DNA of 64,000 bases, taken from positions 5,576,024-5,640,023 of the forward strand of contig JAJEKV010000072.1 of the NCBI GenBank assembly GCA_021234155.1, written 5' to 3'. Of this stretch, positions 1 through 11,024 are shown piece after piece (position 1 is the stretch's first letter; the number at the start of each line of letters is the position of its first letter). The DNA comes from Isoetes taiwanensis (lineage: Eukaryota > Streptophyta > Lycopodiopsida > Isoetales > Isoetaceae). The notes under the pieces are model-generated. The model made no database searches and was not told where the DNA came from. It worked only from the letters and a program-made list of their open reading frames with translations. The translations under genes were made by a program, and so were the position numbers.

Positions 1-1135
1 CCTGCCGCCCTTCCAGGGTTCCATATGCTCCTGAGAAATCATGAACTTATCGATGTAGTAGTGCTCGCTTGATCACCACTTGTCCAAATCTGCATTCGAC
101 CTTGAAACCAGAACCAAAATTATGTTGGCAAAACTTGGTACCTTTGGCAGGCCAAGTCTACACTCATGTTCCAGCTTGTATATGGAATAAAAGACCTTGT
201 TGCTGAAATTAATATCCGCTGCTCACTGTGACACAGCAAATTGTCTGATTGCCCGGCATGCAAAAGATAAGGAAACTGAAAGTATCTAGCTCGGTCATGT
301 CCAGACACATCTTATACTACTGCTCAATGTCAGTTTTTTCATAAAATAGGTGGGGTCTTCGATCATATTCATGGCACATAGTGCCACAGGCTCAGCCGCT
401 AGTTCCGACCACCGAACCCCATCCAAGGTTACCAAGAAGGGAGGGGAGCTATCGTCTGTCTTAAATGGCACCACCCCGAATCTAAGCTTCCACTTCAAAA
501 GTGCCATAACACGTTCAAGAAAAGGGGTGGTTTTGACATTATGTTTAAGCTTCGTGTTGATGTCGGGTTGGCATAGCCGGTTCAACTCCTTCATGCCATC
601 CTCATCAAGCGTCGCCTTCTCCTTATAGTAATCAAAATCATGGCATGCATTAGATGCAACATTGCAGAATTATGTGATGCCTTCTTCCAGCGCACGACAT
701 CTCTTCAGGACTGTGGCATAATCCTTCGCGTCCTGCATTTTTGAACTCCTAGTCTTCCTTAGCAGGATTGTCCCATCCAGGATTTTGCCCTGTAGGTCAA
801 GCATTTCTTTGTCCGTGAGGCCCTATATCCTTTTCATGAACTGCTTGTCGGACAACTTTGGGTCCGGCCTGGTTGGCAATTCTTCATTGCTGTCCTTAAG
901 CTTGCCTCTTGTCCAGAGAGCCCAGATCTCAGTCCACTTTACCCAGACCGCCTCACTGCTGAGAATGAGGTCATATTGGTCAGATGGAGATTCCCTACCC
1001 TTTCTTGGTATTCTCTTCTTTTTCTCATCTTCATCATCCCCCTCATCATCTTCCTGGCCTTCCAGAAGAACATGTCTGCATAGTTTCTCGAAGGTCTTCC
1101 ACTTGTCTGCGAGAGCCCTGTTTCCTTTAGGCCGC
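1..1135 (-). pseudogene. Broken unidentified protein gene, minus strand
   Basis: Reading the minus strand from about 1135 down to 295 gives one continuous frame of roughly 280 codons, broken by only two in-frame stops near 830 and 680. Its start includes LADKWKTFEKLC and an acidic/basic run (EDDEGDDEDEKKKR). The last open part (594-295) includes MKELNRLCQPD and FLVTLDGVRWSELAAEP. Below 295 the sense shifts frame: near 60-5 a frame with EHYYIDKFMISQEHMEPW continues off the left edge. The composition is protein-like and the plus-strand frames are only shadows. I do not recognise the family; it could be a repeat-encoded protein or a host gene relic. A splice acceptor-like AG lies at about 1135. 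The two stops and the frameshift argue that it no longer encodes the full protein. Confidence 0.5.
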
Positions 1136-1275
1136 TAAGGACAACCCAATGTCTTCACTGTTGCCGAGCGTGTATGATTTGGTCAAGATACGGGCTGCAA
1201 TGAATAAATGAAACTATGTCAGAACAGTTATTTTAGTAATCCATGGGAGCAGAACATACAGAGGGTTTGGGGCTA

Positions 1276-1770
1276 TCTCGACTCGCGAGTCGAGAAAATC
1301 CCCCCATTACAAGGAAGCCTCATTACAAGGAAGGAATACCGGGAGGAAGACAAAACAAAAGAAGGTGCAAAGGATTTCTCGACTCTCGACTCGCGAGTCG
1401 AGAAAGTCCCCAACTGCAAGGAGGCCTCTGTAAAGCAGGAAATTATAAATTCTGGGTATTCTCTTGAAAAAGAGGGTGCGGGGCTTCTCGACTCGCAAGT
1501 TGAGAAAGTTCTCAAGTGGATTGAGGCCTCTATATAGCAGTAAATTACAAATTCTGGGTATTCTCGACTCGAGTCGAGAATACCCAGAGGAAGACAGAAA
1601 AACAGAGGATGCGGGGCCTTTCTCGACTCGCGAGTTGAGAAAGTCTGCAAGTGGAAGGAGGCCTCTATATAGCAGTAAATTCCGGGTATTCTCGACTCGC
1701 GAGTCGAGAATATCCACAGGAAGGCAGAAAACAGAGGATGCAGGGTCTTTCTCGACTCACGAGTCGAGAA
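1276..1770. repeat. Array of seven GC-rich palindromes in a higher-order repeat
   Basis: Seven copies of a perfect or near-perfect palindrome, consensus CTCGACTCGCGAGTCGAG with TT and AA extensions, have centres near 1286, 1394, 1495, 1571, 1631, 1700 and 1760. The fourth (1554-1587) lacks the central CG and is a perfect 34-nt palindrome. Spacers alternate between an A type (containing GAGGCCTCTATATAGCAG) and a B type (containing GAAGACAGAAAACAGAGGA), so the last four intervals read A-B-A-B with a period of about 130 bp. A units end in GGGTATT and B units start with AATACCC, extending some palindromes. Long reading frames across this stretch exist only because the palindrome has no stop in most frames. 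Confidence 0.9.
1554..1587. repeat. Perfect 34-nt palindrome
   Basis: The fourth member of the array is self-complementary over 34 nt with no loop, centred on an XhoI-like CTCGAG at 1570/1571. Both flanks (CTGGGTA and TACCCAG) take part, unlike the other members, whose symmetry is about 18-22 nt. Confidence 0.9.
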
Positions 1771-1909
1771 TCGCCATGGTGCAGGGACAGTAATATATCT
1801 TATATAACTGGTACTTGCTGCTATTGTATTCTGACAGTGGCTAATGCTGGTGAGCTCGGTAGGTGGTATGTCCGCTGAGAGAAATCTGCACTCCCGTTTG
1901 GAATAAGAC

Positions 1910-2290
1910 TTGGGTCCTAACAATGGCTCCAAGTGGTTTGTGGGAAGCAAGGCCTCAAAGCCGAAGTGGTTTGATTCTCCTGAGTGGGATCCTTTTGAGG
2001 ACATCAAGGAAGGATACTTTGTGCTAGTAAGGCCTGACGATGAGGATTGTCCAATATGGTTAGGGGTGGCACTCTCTGATGTTACCACCACCATGGCTGA
2101 TGGAGAGGAGTTGCGTCCTGGATTCCAAATTCAATATTGGGAGCCCATTGGAAGACACAAGAAAGGCAACTTGAAGGAGCAATACACCGATTGCTGGAAG
2201 AAGAAGTGGAGGGCAAATCATGCTGATCCTCAAAGGAGGGAATTGGTGGAGTGTGTGGTATGGTCATATCCAATTTGTCACATTTCAAAG
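1910..2290 (+). pseudogene. Exon-like fragment of an unidentified protein, plus strand
   Basis: The plus frame from about 1910 gives a protein-like segment of about 125 residues without an initiating ATG. It includes SPEWDPFEDIKEGYFVLVRP, DDEDCPIWLGVALSDV, FQIQYWEP and YTDCWKKKWRANHADPQRRE. The preceding codons contain a stop, so this looks like an internal exon or a captured piece. At about 2289 the frame runs into the GAAG-repeat tail of the adjacent retroposon-like unit, which seems to have interrupted it. I do not recognise the domain; the tryptophan-rich spacing suggests a small globular domain. It diverges from the minus-strand relic at 1-1135, with the palindrome array between them. 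Confidence 0.45.
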
Positions 2291-3200
2291 GAAGGAAGGA
2301 AGGAAGGAAGTATATTTTTACGTCGCACCACAAAGGCAGCGTCACGAAGGACATGCGACCACAAGTACAAAGAAAACAAAAATACATTGCATGGGCGAAG
2401 TCGTGAGCACCATGGCCTGGATTAAAAAACCCCACTGGGAAAAAAACCGCTGCCATGATGACCACACCAGATCAAAAGCTATGTTTGGCTGCAAAAGCAA
2501 CAAGCATACCTCCAACAAACGGAACTTCAACAAACGCCCCAACCGTAACCTCTTCACGCCTAGGTGCCGAAGTACTGGTGCGGACTCATGCACGCCACAA
2601 ACCTCCATCCTCTCTCAATCAAAACCAAAGGGGCAAATAGATGCTGATCATGCAGATCCCGGTGCCGACCCCCGAGTAACTCGATCAAACCACTAGACCA
2701 TAAGAGCTGCCCCGTAAAACGGTAGAGTCCCAAAACCCCCATAGCAACGACTACAGCAGAAAAGGCGGTGGATCGCGGAGGGCACCGGGCTGAAGTCGAA
2801 AACCAACGCATCCAATAAGCCCAAGCGCCCGTCCAGCGCCAGGAAGGCGGGCCAGGGAAAACGCCGAGAAGTTGCTCTGAGGAGGTGCATCCTCCAGCCA
2901 CTGCGCCAAGGCGCCAAAGACCCCCCTCCATCGTGTGCTCCAAATCTCCACAAGCATGCTTTCGCAGCGCTCCTCGCCGAGCATGCACCGGTGCTCGGCA
3001 GCACCGGTGGTCCGCCTCCGACGCCATCCATCACTTTGCCAGGCCTAGGCGCCATCCATCACCGCCGGAGAGGCTCCTCGGCAGCGCCCGTGCACCCTCA
3101 GCCCGGAAGCAATCCGTTGATGCTGCCACAACCCCAAAGCAATCTGTTCAGGCTGCCAAAAAAACCCCAAGACACACAAGATCCTAAAAAGAGAGATGGA
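2289..3200 (-). mobile_element. Retroposon-like unit with (TTCC)n tail and 3' hairpin
   Basis: On the minus strand a GC-rich body (about 3150-2460) is followed by the shared hairpin (2457-2411), a T-rich stretch, and a terminal tract ending in TTCC repeats (plus strand GAAG repeats 2289-2310). No reading frame in it resembles a transposase or reverse transcriptase; the frames of 70-155 codons are probably fortuitous in GC-rich DNA. The body contains a G-rich run with repeats such as GATGGATGGCG. The 3' tail resembles a second site at 15453-15485. The 5' limit near 3200 is an estimate and I could not identify a target-site duplication. Confidence 0.45.
2411..2457 (-). other. Conserved retroposon 3' hairpin, copy A
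   Basis: Outer arms CATGGC (2411-2416) and GCCATG (2452-2457) are perfectly complementary. Between them, read on the minus strand, are a T-tract, CCC-AGT-GGG and GGTTTTTTAATCC. It is the same layout as at 9790, 18395, 37118 and 46903, with a different outer stem. Confidence 0.6.
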
Positions 3201-3510
3201 GAAAGCCATGAGTAACCTCCATGCTATAGCACTGTATGAGGGTAGATAATATTGAGAAGCTTGAAAACTTTCACAACTCATGGTTTGTAAAATTTACGAG
3301 GAAAACAAGTGACCCAGTTCTTGGTGTGTGATGTGTAATTCTATTCAAGCATTCAATTCAATTTTTTTTTCCTTTAGTATGAGTTCCATTTTCAGTCTGA
3401 GTTCCAAATGTCGAGATCTGACCCACTTTAATTAAATGCGACTTTATTATTGTTGATTAACACACAAAAAAAGTTGTAATAACTTAGATTCTGAACTCCG
3501 ATTCAGCTAC
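3200..3510. other. No gene seen
   Basis: Anonymous AT-rich sequence with homopolymer T and A runs (3361-3370, 3465-3471). No coding frame, RNA gene or clear repeat was found. Confidence 0.6.
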
Positions 3511-4539
3511 ACGTAAACCACCGGAAAGCGAAATTCCTCGCCTTTTTCATGTTTGTTTAAAACAGGTATTTTTTGCCCTGGTGGTTTCTGGCGGCGCCGC
3601 TTACAGCATCGCCATACTTCAATTAAATTGAGTTCATATCATATACTGACAAAAAGATCCTCTCCATTTCAAATCACAGCACAGATCACTGATATTTACT
3701 GATTCATTTAATCAAACACTAACCCAGACAAAATATTTGTATAATTTTAAGTAAAAAGCTTGAAACGTACATTTTACTACAGCCTGACTACAGGAATATT
3801 TGCCTCTGGCAAATGGTTACAGTGATCTATTGAGTAAGAGGCTTTGAAAATACATTTTCGTATATAACTGCGGCCTCACGACTTCCTGATATCTGTGCCT
3901 TGCAGTGATCATGTCTTCCTTTGCTTGTCTTTGCCGCTGGAGGAAAAAACAAGATGCAAGGGAACAAGATGCCTCTATCATGTGAAGTTGGGTCTTCCAT
4001 TGAATGGAATAAGGAGCTGCAGAGCAAAGCCGCCCATCTCTGCAAGAATAGTTAAGGAAGCACAAACTCTGCATGGTCGATCTTTTTTGGGCGTTCTTCC
4101 TCATAAGGCAAGTCTCCTTATAAGGCATAAATGCATATCTATTGCAAGGTAAAAAATGATGATATACTGCCATCGGAACTCAAGAACATGTAAAACATCA
4201 AAAAAATCATTAGAAGCTTCTCCGCTTCAAGACGGCATCAGGATCCCTACACAGGGAATGAACTCGACAAACAAGAAAATATATATCACTGAGCTCCAAA
4301 ACTGCTCCATTTAAAAAGGAAAGTCGCCAGACATGTAGCCTCAACTATCAAGACCTCCAAAAACTCGCCGAGAACTCAAGCGCTTCGACGAGCATGGAAA
4401 GCGGCATGGGCGAAGCTCCGGAGCTCCGCCATAGCCGGACGCAGAAAGAAAGAGAAAGGAAAAGTACAACTGGGAAAAAAAATACTATTTTCTGCCTCGT
4501 CACCGGTATTTTGCTTTCCGGTGGCTTACGTGAGGGAGC
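3511..4539. mobile_element. Possible inverted-terminal-repeat segment (about 1 kb)
   Basis: The left end (3511-3537, ACGTAAACCACCGGAAAGC and onward) is matched in inverted orientation by the right end (about 4505-4531, ending GGTGGCTTACGT): 27 nt with three mismatches. Near the left end a second GGTATTTT...GGTGG motif (about 3566-3590) repeats the right-end pattern. This would fit a MITE-like or decayed DNA transposon. No target-site duplication was found and the interior has no transposase, so the call is tentative. A 118-codon minus ORF at 3817-4173 has no recognisable features. Confidence 0.3.
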
Positions 4540-4549
4540 CGCCTAGTTC

Positions 4550-4850
4550 TCGAGGTTTTCGGGGGAAACCGACAACGGTGCCGCCCACTGCCGGTTTCCC
4601 ACCCGAAACCTCTCGGGGTTTCCGGGAGGAAACCGGCAGCAGCGCCGCCGCTCGCGACTGCGTCGCTGCCGGTTTCCCACCCGAAACCTCTCCAACCAGG
4701 CGGTTCCCTAGCACATTCCTAATTGGATTCGTCGCAAAAAAAGTTACGGCGCCGCTGCCGGATTCCCACCCGAAACCCCTCCAACCAGGCGGTTCCCTAG
4801 CACATAACTAGCACATTCCTAATTGGATTCGTCGCAAAAAAATTATCCTT
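4550..4850. repeat. CpG-rich tandem duplication
   Basis: The motif CGGTTTCCCACCCGAAACC recurs at about 4591, 4671 and (variant with GGATTCCC) 4758. Two longer units, each ending in CTAATTGGATTCGTCGCAAAA, lie at about 4663-4741 and 4751-4845; the second carries an 11-bp internal duplication of TAGCACATAAC/TAGCACATTCC. The patch is much richer in CpG than its surroundings and could be a promoter or 5' leader, but no coding exon follows that I can support. Confidence 0.7.
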
Positions 4851-6664
4851 TCTATAAAAAATACCCTTAAGACAATGGAAATTCCATAATTCGCTTGGGG
4901 GTATCTAGGCTACATTCATTGCGAACCATTGTTGGCCTCTTTTGGCGCTCGGGCAGTCTCAAGGAACCGGAGGAGCTAAATCTTATTTCGATTCAACTAT
5001 CGTTGCTTCGAGCTATGAGCACTTCGACGAGTTCCAGCGCCTAGCCTTCGTTTTGTAGCTGGAGGTAGGTTGTCTTGCATGTAACCATGTTTTTCTTTTG
5101 CCCTTTGGTATGCGAGCAGATACTGTCAAGTCTGTTGGCCTTTATATGCAAGCAAACACTGGTCGAAATCAGATTGGCGCTACAAGATTTGGGCATTGAA
5201 TCATTAACTTTTGAATGAGACCTTATTACTGTTTACCTTCATATGCTGCCTTTGTCCTGAGCAAGTTTGATTTTACTGTGGATTAATCATACATGGACTG
5301 ACAATATGTAGGTTTTCTTTTCGTTTTTCTCTTATGTTTTTCTATTGTCTTTTTAGCATAAATATTGGTCCGTGCACATGAACGCAGGTAAGAACAGCAT
5401 CTGCAAGCTATATTGCCAGTAAGAACAATGTGAGGATGAGCATTTTCTATGCCATCTCAGGATCGAGTTGCATTGGATTTATCCCTCCATAGCCTTGCAT
5501 TAGGAAAGATTGGGCATAAACATACAAAGTGTTTGCTTGTAGTTATTGCTATGGCATATAGAATATAGGTTATATATAGAGCAGCAGTAGAAGATCGGGC
5601 CAACAGAATGGGCTATCTTAATGTTGGAATGGAACAGAAAAGCAGAAGAGACCCTTATAATTGTATGGCCTTTTTTTGCATGCAGATAACTACCTGTTTA
5701 ACTTGCAATTTTATTCAGTCAAGTGCACTGAAGGTAATGATTTCTTTGATGCTAACTTATTGATTTTGAGATTTTATAGCAATTTGGCAGTTGGATCATG
5801 TAAGCAGAGTAGATTCAACAAAATTTCAGATGCAAGTCAAAAGTTTTGTTAGCATGACCTCTTTTCCTGCAAATGATTGTTCTGGTTACGTAGCATGTCT
5901 TTCCTTGAGGGAGACCCCCATGTTGGCTATGAGCTTCACCATAAAGTGATTTGTAAAATTCAATATGTATAATTATGAATGAGGTATGAGCTCAACGAAG
6001 TGATGCATCTGCTTTCTTGGCAGGTTGAAACGTCATAGTTTGGCTAACAGGGAGCTGGTTTTACTTTGCTGATATGGTATGGCTCCTCTGTCAGAACTTA
6101 TGTGGCAATTCAGTGTAACATATGAATACACTAAGAACGTTTTTGATGGCATAAAAAGTCAAATTGGTGCAAATAAAGCATATGCTTAAACTGAGCGTTA
6201 ACTCAATGAAGAGTAGGGCCATCTTCTGTGTATTTGAAAGCATATTGCATGGATAGGGTAAACACTAGAAATACTTTAGCCAGAAGAGGACATTTGGTCG
6301 ATGTACCGTTTTAGTTGATTACTAATTTTCCTGTGTGTTTTTGCATTATACGTGGCAGTCGGCAATTTTCAATTTCCAATCCTTTTTGACAGCGGCCTTA
6401 TTGGTGTTGTGTACTTGCACATACATCAAGATGCACTTTCCTACAGTGTTGAGCAGAAGAACTGGGTAAACTATTGAAATCAGCACACTAGTATTTCTCT
6501 TTTAGATAATTAAAAAGCAGCCTGTTTAATGTTCATAGAATTCTCAAGAATCTGCTAGTGAGGAGGTTGAACTGTTCTGTTGGCTGTCTGGTTTAGTTAG
6601 AATGTGTTTTCTCTTTACTTCTCCACCTGTTTAGCTATCATTAGAAGCAGTAAAAGCGAATGAG

Positions 6665-6751
6665 TCGGCCACTCTTAACAGCGTCTAAGGCTTAGTCAGC
6701 TAGTTGACGAATTTGGCCGCTCTTAACAGCATCTAAGGCTTAATCAGCTAG
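6665..6751. repeat. Two-copy tandem duplication, 48-bp period
   Basis: The unit CGGCCACTCTTAACAGCGTC and onward (6665-6703) is repeated at 6713-6751 as TTGGCCGCTCTTAACAGCATC and onward, with a few mostly transition differences. Confidence 0.85.
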
Positions 6752-8428
6752 GTGAGCAATTAAAGTTAGCATTAATATGGATCCCTTTCTAAGAACTTTT
6801 TTCAACAGCTTTCGGGGCTTCTTCTGGAAAGCTGCCCGGATAGGTACACCTGCAACTTATCAGACAGTTATTGGTTTATAATTTTCTCATCTTGAATCTT
6901 TATGTTATTATTTTTTACAGGGGAACGTTTGAGTCCTTGGGTGGGAGCAGCTTGTTTTTGTATGGGATTGTATATGTTGTTTTTCTGATTTGCAAATGAA
7001 CAAAGCACTCCAGTCGCAGTTTCCCTATGTTAGTCTGGGCTCTAAATTACCCCATGGTAACCATGCAGCTACTCATGAATATGAGTGCAATTCAAATAAA
7101 GTAACTTCAATTGTCTGGTTTTCAGGAAGTCACAACCATTAGATATGCAGCTTCGTGACAGAAAAGCATATAACTACAACTTTGCTCCATCTGTTTTGTG
7201 CGTGCCTAATATTAAGATCCAAAGCTTGGAGTATTGTGTTAAAAGGCTTTTAATTTTGTGTAATCAAATCGTAGTGAGTGAGGTTGCTAGGCTTAAAAAA
7301 GTTTTCAAAGGGCATAGCTACCCGGAACGGTAACCGGAATGAGGCCTTGAAAACTGGAACCGGAATATTCAACTCTGATTTTAACAAATTTGGCGTTCCT
7401 ATAAGATTGGTAATTAACAGTTTAAATTGCCAGAGGAAAATATGTAATAATGGTCAAATGAAACTTAGACTTAATCATGTTTTATTATTATTGGCTGCTG
7501 CGATACATTTTCTTGGTTTCAAACCTTTGGGTTATTAAGGTTTGAGGTTTGATAATGCACTACCTGGATAATAATAGGTTTGTTTTACTTTGAATGGTGT
7601 AGAACGTACTTCAACATGCCCTGTTTGGCTACATGTAATATTCTAATAAGTTTGCCTAAATTGTTTTAGTATGAAATACTTTCCAATAGAAAATTGACCT
7701 CTAATGAGGAAAATACTAGGTTTGCATACATTCAACATTAGGCCTAACATTTAGAGGAGGGCTTAAATCAATACGTGGGTACTGTTTGGAGGAGGGGATG
7801 TGGGCATCGCCTCAAATACATTCTTTATTAGTGATATTGCTTTCAAGGAGTTGTATTTAGTATATGAGGAGGAATGAATTAATTAGTGCACGAATGCCTA
7901 GCTTTGTCGGGCTTTTAGTAACAACTTGAAGTGAGCTTTGGAGGGCAAGTGCAATTTATGTCAAAATAAAAATATAATGGAGGCTGAATCCTTACATGCC
8001 TAAAATTGCATGCTCAAGAATGAAGGTAGTTGACATAGCATGAAGGTTATCTGATGAGTGTGTTACTAAAGATAACAATTTCTCATTGCTCTAGGCAATG
8101 GTGGCTTGATATCATGACAATAGTGCAACTAAGAAATGAGGCATTATGGAGAAATGGTCTAATAAAAAATCCCCATATTAAAATCTTGACTTGACTGCCA
8201 TGATTTACAGCACGCAAAAATAATCTAAATTGATATTTGACATGTGTCCAACATTGTAAATCTTTGGCAAGATTAATATGTTGGGTTTCACATAAGCATT
8301 TTGTGATTCAAATTATTCAAAACGATGCTCCAATAACCCAATAAATGAACAAATAACAAAGGCATGACTGCTTAATTTTCCTAAATGTTCTGCCCAAGCA
8401 AAAGAACCAACCTGTTGGGAATCTAGTA

Positions 8429-8936
8429 CATGGTCCTTGGCAACTAATCCTTGGCAATTAAGGACCTAATACATGGTTCTTGTGATGTACAATTTTTAGA
8501 CACGCCATCCAATTTGGGTAATTTTTCAAAATCATGGTCTTGCAAGTCGTTATCATATCTTGGTTAATTTGTAGAGAGCCTGCAAGCCATTATCATTTTG
8601 TATGAGATCTTGCAAGCCATTATCATATCTCAGTTAATTTGTATGAGAGCTTTCTTGAATCATGCTTCTGCTAGCTATAATCATACCAGCCAACCCATGT
8701 GAGTTTTTTAGAACATGGATTTGCAATCCATTATCGTATCTCAGTTAATTTGTATGAGAATAATTAATTTGTATGAGAGCTTACACTTCTGCTAGCAGCA
8801 TATATAGATGCCAAATCATAAAGCATGATAAGCTGATGTCTACTAATCACTTTAAAATAAATTTTACAGAGAATGTGCAAACATCAATACATGATCCTTG
8901 GCAACTGAGGACCTAATACATGGTTCTAATACATGT
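8429..8936. repeat. Nested degenerate repeats
   Basis: Outer direct repeats (8429-8482 and 8890-8936) share CCTTGGCAACT and GGACCTAATACATGGTTCT. Between them, four degenerate copies of a unit like TTGCAAGCCATTATCATATC followed by TNAGTTAATTTGTATGAGAG start near 8538, 8579, 8609 and 8718. No coding potential is seen. Confidence 0.75.
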
Positions 8937-9780
8937 CATTGGCAATCAAATGTAGAATTCAAAGTTAATTCATTAAGGGATCCAAAGTAAATTCTACCAG
9001 TAGTCATCTAAAATCAAAAGTCAAATATGGACGTGAACGTGCAAACATGGCAAATTGAAACTCAATAAGCTCAATGGAAAGAAGAATCACAGATGCTTTT
9101 TCTGGACAATATGCTTTGTACCAAAAACCTTAAAGATATTCAAATTGTCAAGCTGTTTTAAAGATATTCGAATTGTTAAGTTGTGGCTCAAATTCCCTGC
9201 TTACTTAAAGATTTGTGGCTACAAAAATCTGACAAAGAACAACATTGCATATGAATAGAACTCTACATTTACAGAGCAAAGAACAAACTTACCTATGCTA
9301 AACCTAAAGAAGTTTGCCTTGGAGGAGAATAGAACCCGTTAACTCTGTTGCATTACATTCTCCTACCAAAAATGTTATGAAAACTAAATCATTTTAGAAT
9401 CAATCTCAGTTTTTCTTAAATAGAGAAAAATTGATGTTGAGCTGATGTTGATTTGAAAGAAGAGGTGTCAAGCTCTTCTATAAATTCAGTGCAAAATGTA
9501 TTTGATGAAGCAACTACTAAATTAACCTAGCAGAAATAATGTAAATCTCTCACCATGTTGCGTTAGCATGATCCTTTGCACCTCTTGCTTCTTGTTTTGC
9601 CTTACTAACAACATATCATAATGCCATAGGACAAATCATTCTGGGAAAGCCACTAGGCTTGTCATTCATCACAGCAGCAGTATACAATGTTTGGAAGAAG
9701 AGAGAGGGGTAGCCGACCATAGGAACAATATCGGACTACCCCAAAAAAGAAAATGTGCCAAGGCAATATAGAAGGGCAAT

Positions 9781-9857
9781 GGCGACAACTTCTCATCGGG
9801 ATAAAAAACCCCGCCCTTTCGGGTTTTCGAGGAAAACCCTAATGAGAAATGGTCGCC
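9781..9857 (-). other. Conserved retroposon 3' hairpin, copy B
   Basis: The outer arms pair over 16 positions with two mismatches: GGCGACAACTTCTCAT (9781-9796) with ATGAGAAATGGTCGCC (9842-9857). The inner part, read on the minus strand, has AGGGTTTTCC, CCC-GAAA-GGG (a GNRA-type tetraloop) and GGGGTTTTTTATCCC. Confidence 0.75.
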
Positions 9858-10162
9858 ACCAACCTCGAATGTGTTGCCTGGAGAACAGAGAAACCGGACG
9901 AGAGCGAAGGCAAACATAGAGCACGACCCCCAAACAACAGCGAAAAAACCCCAAATGGAACGAAGAGGATGACGAATGGAAAAACAGCAGGACCCCTACA
10001 GACGGCGGAATACAGCGAGATCCTGCAATACCAAAAAACTCCCAAGAAACACCCGTAAAAAGTTAGAGAAACAAGCATAGCCACAAAAAGAATCTGCATC
10101 AAGAAAGCCCGAAGATATAAGGAATGAAAATAGGTAGAAAAAGAGCAGAACAGAAAAAGACA

Positions 10163-10335
10163 GCATCACCCATAGGGTGGAAAAAGCATCACCCAGCGGG
10201 TGGAAAATCATTATATAAAGATATGCATCACCCTCAAGGTGGAAATAAACAGCATCACCCGCAGGCGGAGAAAAACACAGAAAGATGCCAAGGAAACAAC
10301 AACATGGGAAAAGCCACACCCACAGGTGGAGAACA
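10163..10335. repeat. Five short hairpin units
   Basis: Units of about 23 nt start at 10163, 10186, 10225, 10252 and 10313. Each has GCATCACCC (or GCCACACCC), a 2-5-nt loop and a GGGTGG-like arm followed by an A-rich linker. The arm sequences differ (AGGGTG, CGGGTG, AAGGTG, GGCGG, AGGTG) but a short stem of about 4-5 bp can form in each. Confidence 0.6.
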
Positions 10336-10510
10336 ACAAAGAGTGCGTGAACCAATAAGAATACAAATGACAAAGACTCATACACCCACGCAGCAGGGCG
10401 GGAAGGGAGGGAAGCTATGAGAAAGAAGAAATGCCGCTGTGAGAAGACGTCGATAACCGGCCTGAAAATGGAAATGACCTAATATAGGGGCTCGTCCTTT
10501 CCCAGAATGG

Positions 10511-10530
10511 CGATCCGATGGCTCGGATCG
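10511..10530 (-). other. Family S head hairpin
   Basis: Perfect 8-bp inverted repeat CGATCCGA-TGGC-TCGGATCG. It matches the head of the nested copy at 36373-36392, which has loop GACA. Confidence 0.65.
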
Positions 10531-10559
10531 ATGGGACACTTTTGGCACACTAACATCCA

Positions 10560-11020
10560 TATTAGACTTTAGAGTGATAAAAGAAACTTAGAATTTATAT
10601 CAGGAAGAAAGGAATCTACTAAAAACATCAGTTCTAGCCTCAAGATAAAGGTGCAAATAAAAATGTCAATTGTAAGAAAGATGTCACGTTTTTTTGCAGT
10701 GAGGTTATTTTTAGCAACAAGACCTGCGAAGGGACAATTATACCGAAAACCACAAAACAAACAAAGGAGATATCAACATACCCTAATACAAATGTCTCAT
10801 GATGCCTGATGCCTCCCTGCCACTGTAAGTCTGTCTGGCTAGAGACTGGTAGAATAATCGACAAAATTTGTTCCATCCAAAAAAGTTGCACTTGTTGGGG
10901 CTGCACCCATGTTGGCTTGGGACTTTACCACCAGCATTAATTCGACATTACTTTTCCTCTAGGCATTCTTAATCACAATAGAAGTTGGGTCTTGATTTTT
11001 GTCCATGGTGCATTCTCGCG
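10560..11020. other. No gene seen
   Basis: AT-rich sequence without a supported gene, RNA or repeat. Confidence 0.5.
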
Positions 11021-11024
11021 ATGA

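Larger units (their letters stand above)
4860..9660. other. AT-rich stretch without a recognisable gene
   Basis: No long or conserved reading frame occurs on either strand. Splice-like signals are present (GCTGGAG/GTAGGTT near 5065; TTTTTACAG/GGGAACG near 6920; TTTTCAG/GAAGTC near 7125), so an untranslated or intron-rich transcript starting in the CpG-rich patch is possible but unproven. Small duplications are listed separately. Confidence 0.5.
9660..10545 (-). mobile_element. Structured non-coding repeat, family S copy
   Basis: On the minus strand this begins with a hairpin (10511-10530, arms CGATCCGA and TCGGATCG) and ends with the conserved 3' hairpin (9857-9781) plus a short tail. Both ends resemble a segment nested in the LTR-array internals (36367-37190), with the same 8-bp head arms and the same AGGGTTTTTCCTCGAAAACC core. 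The middle carries five small hairpin units (10163-10335). A 129-codon minus ORF at 9996-10385 is T-rich and hydrophobic, with no family features; I treat it as fortuitous. The family may be a SINE or LINE-derived parasite, which is an inference. Confidence 0.5.

Noticed and set aside
1276-1770. CRISPR-like appearance of the palindrome array
   Set aside because: Plant nuclear context, unequal spacing, and spacers that are themselves repeats; no cas-like genes.
1273-2094. 273-codon minus ORF with repeated STRESR-like peptides
   Set aside because: The repeats are the palindrome array read through; the frame then runs antisense to the protein-like plus fragment at 1910-2290. No conserved domain.
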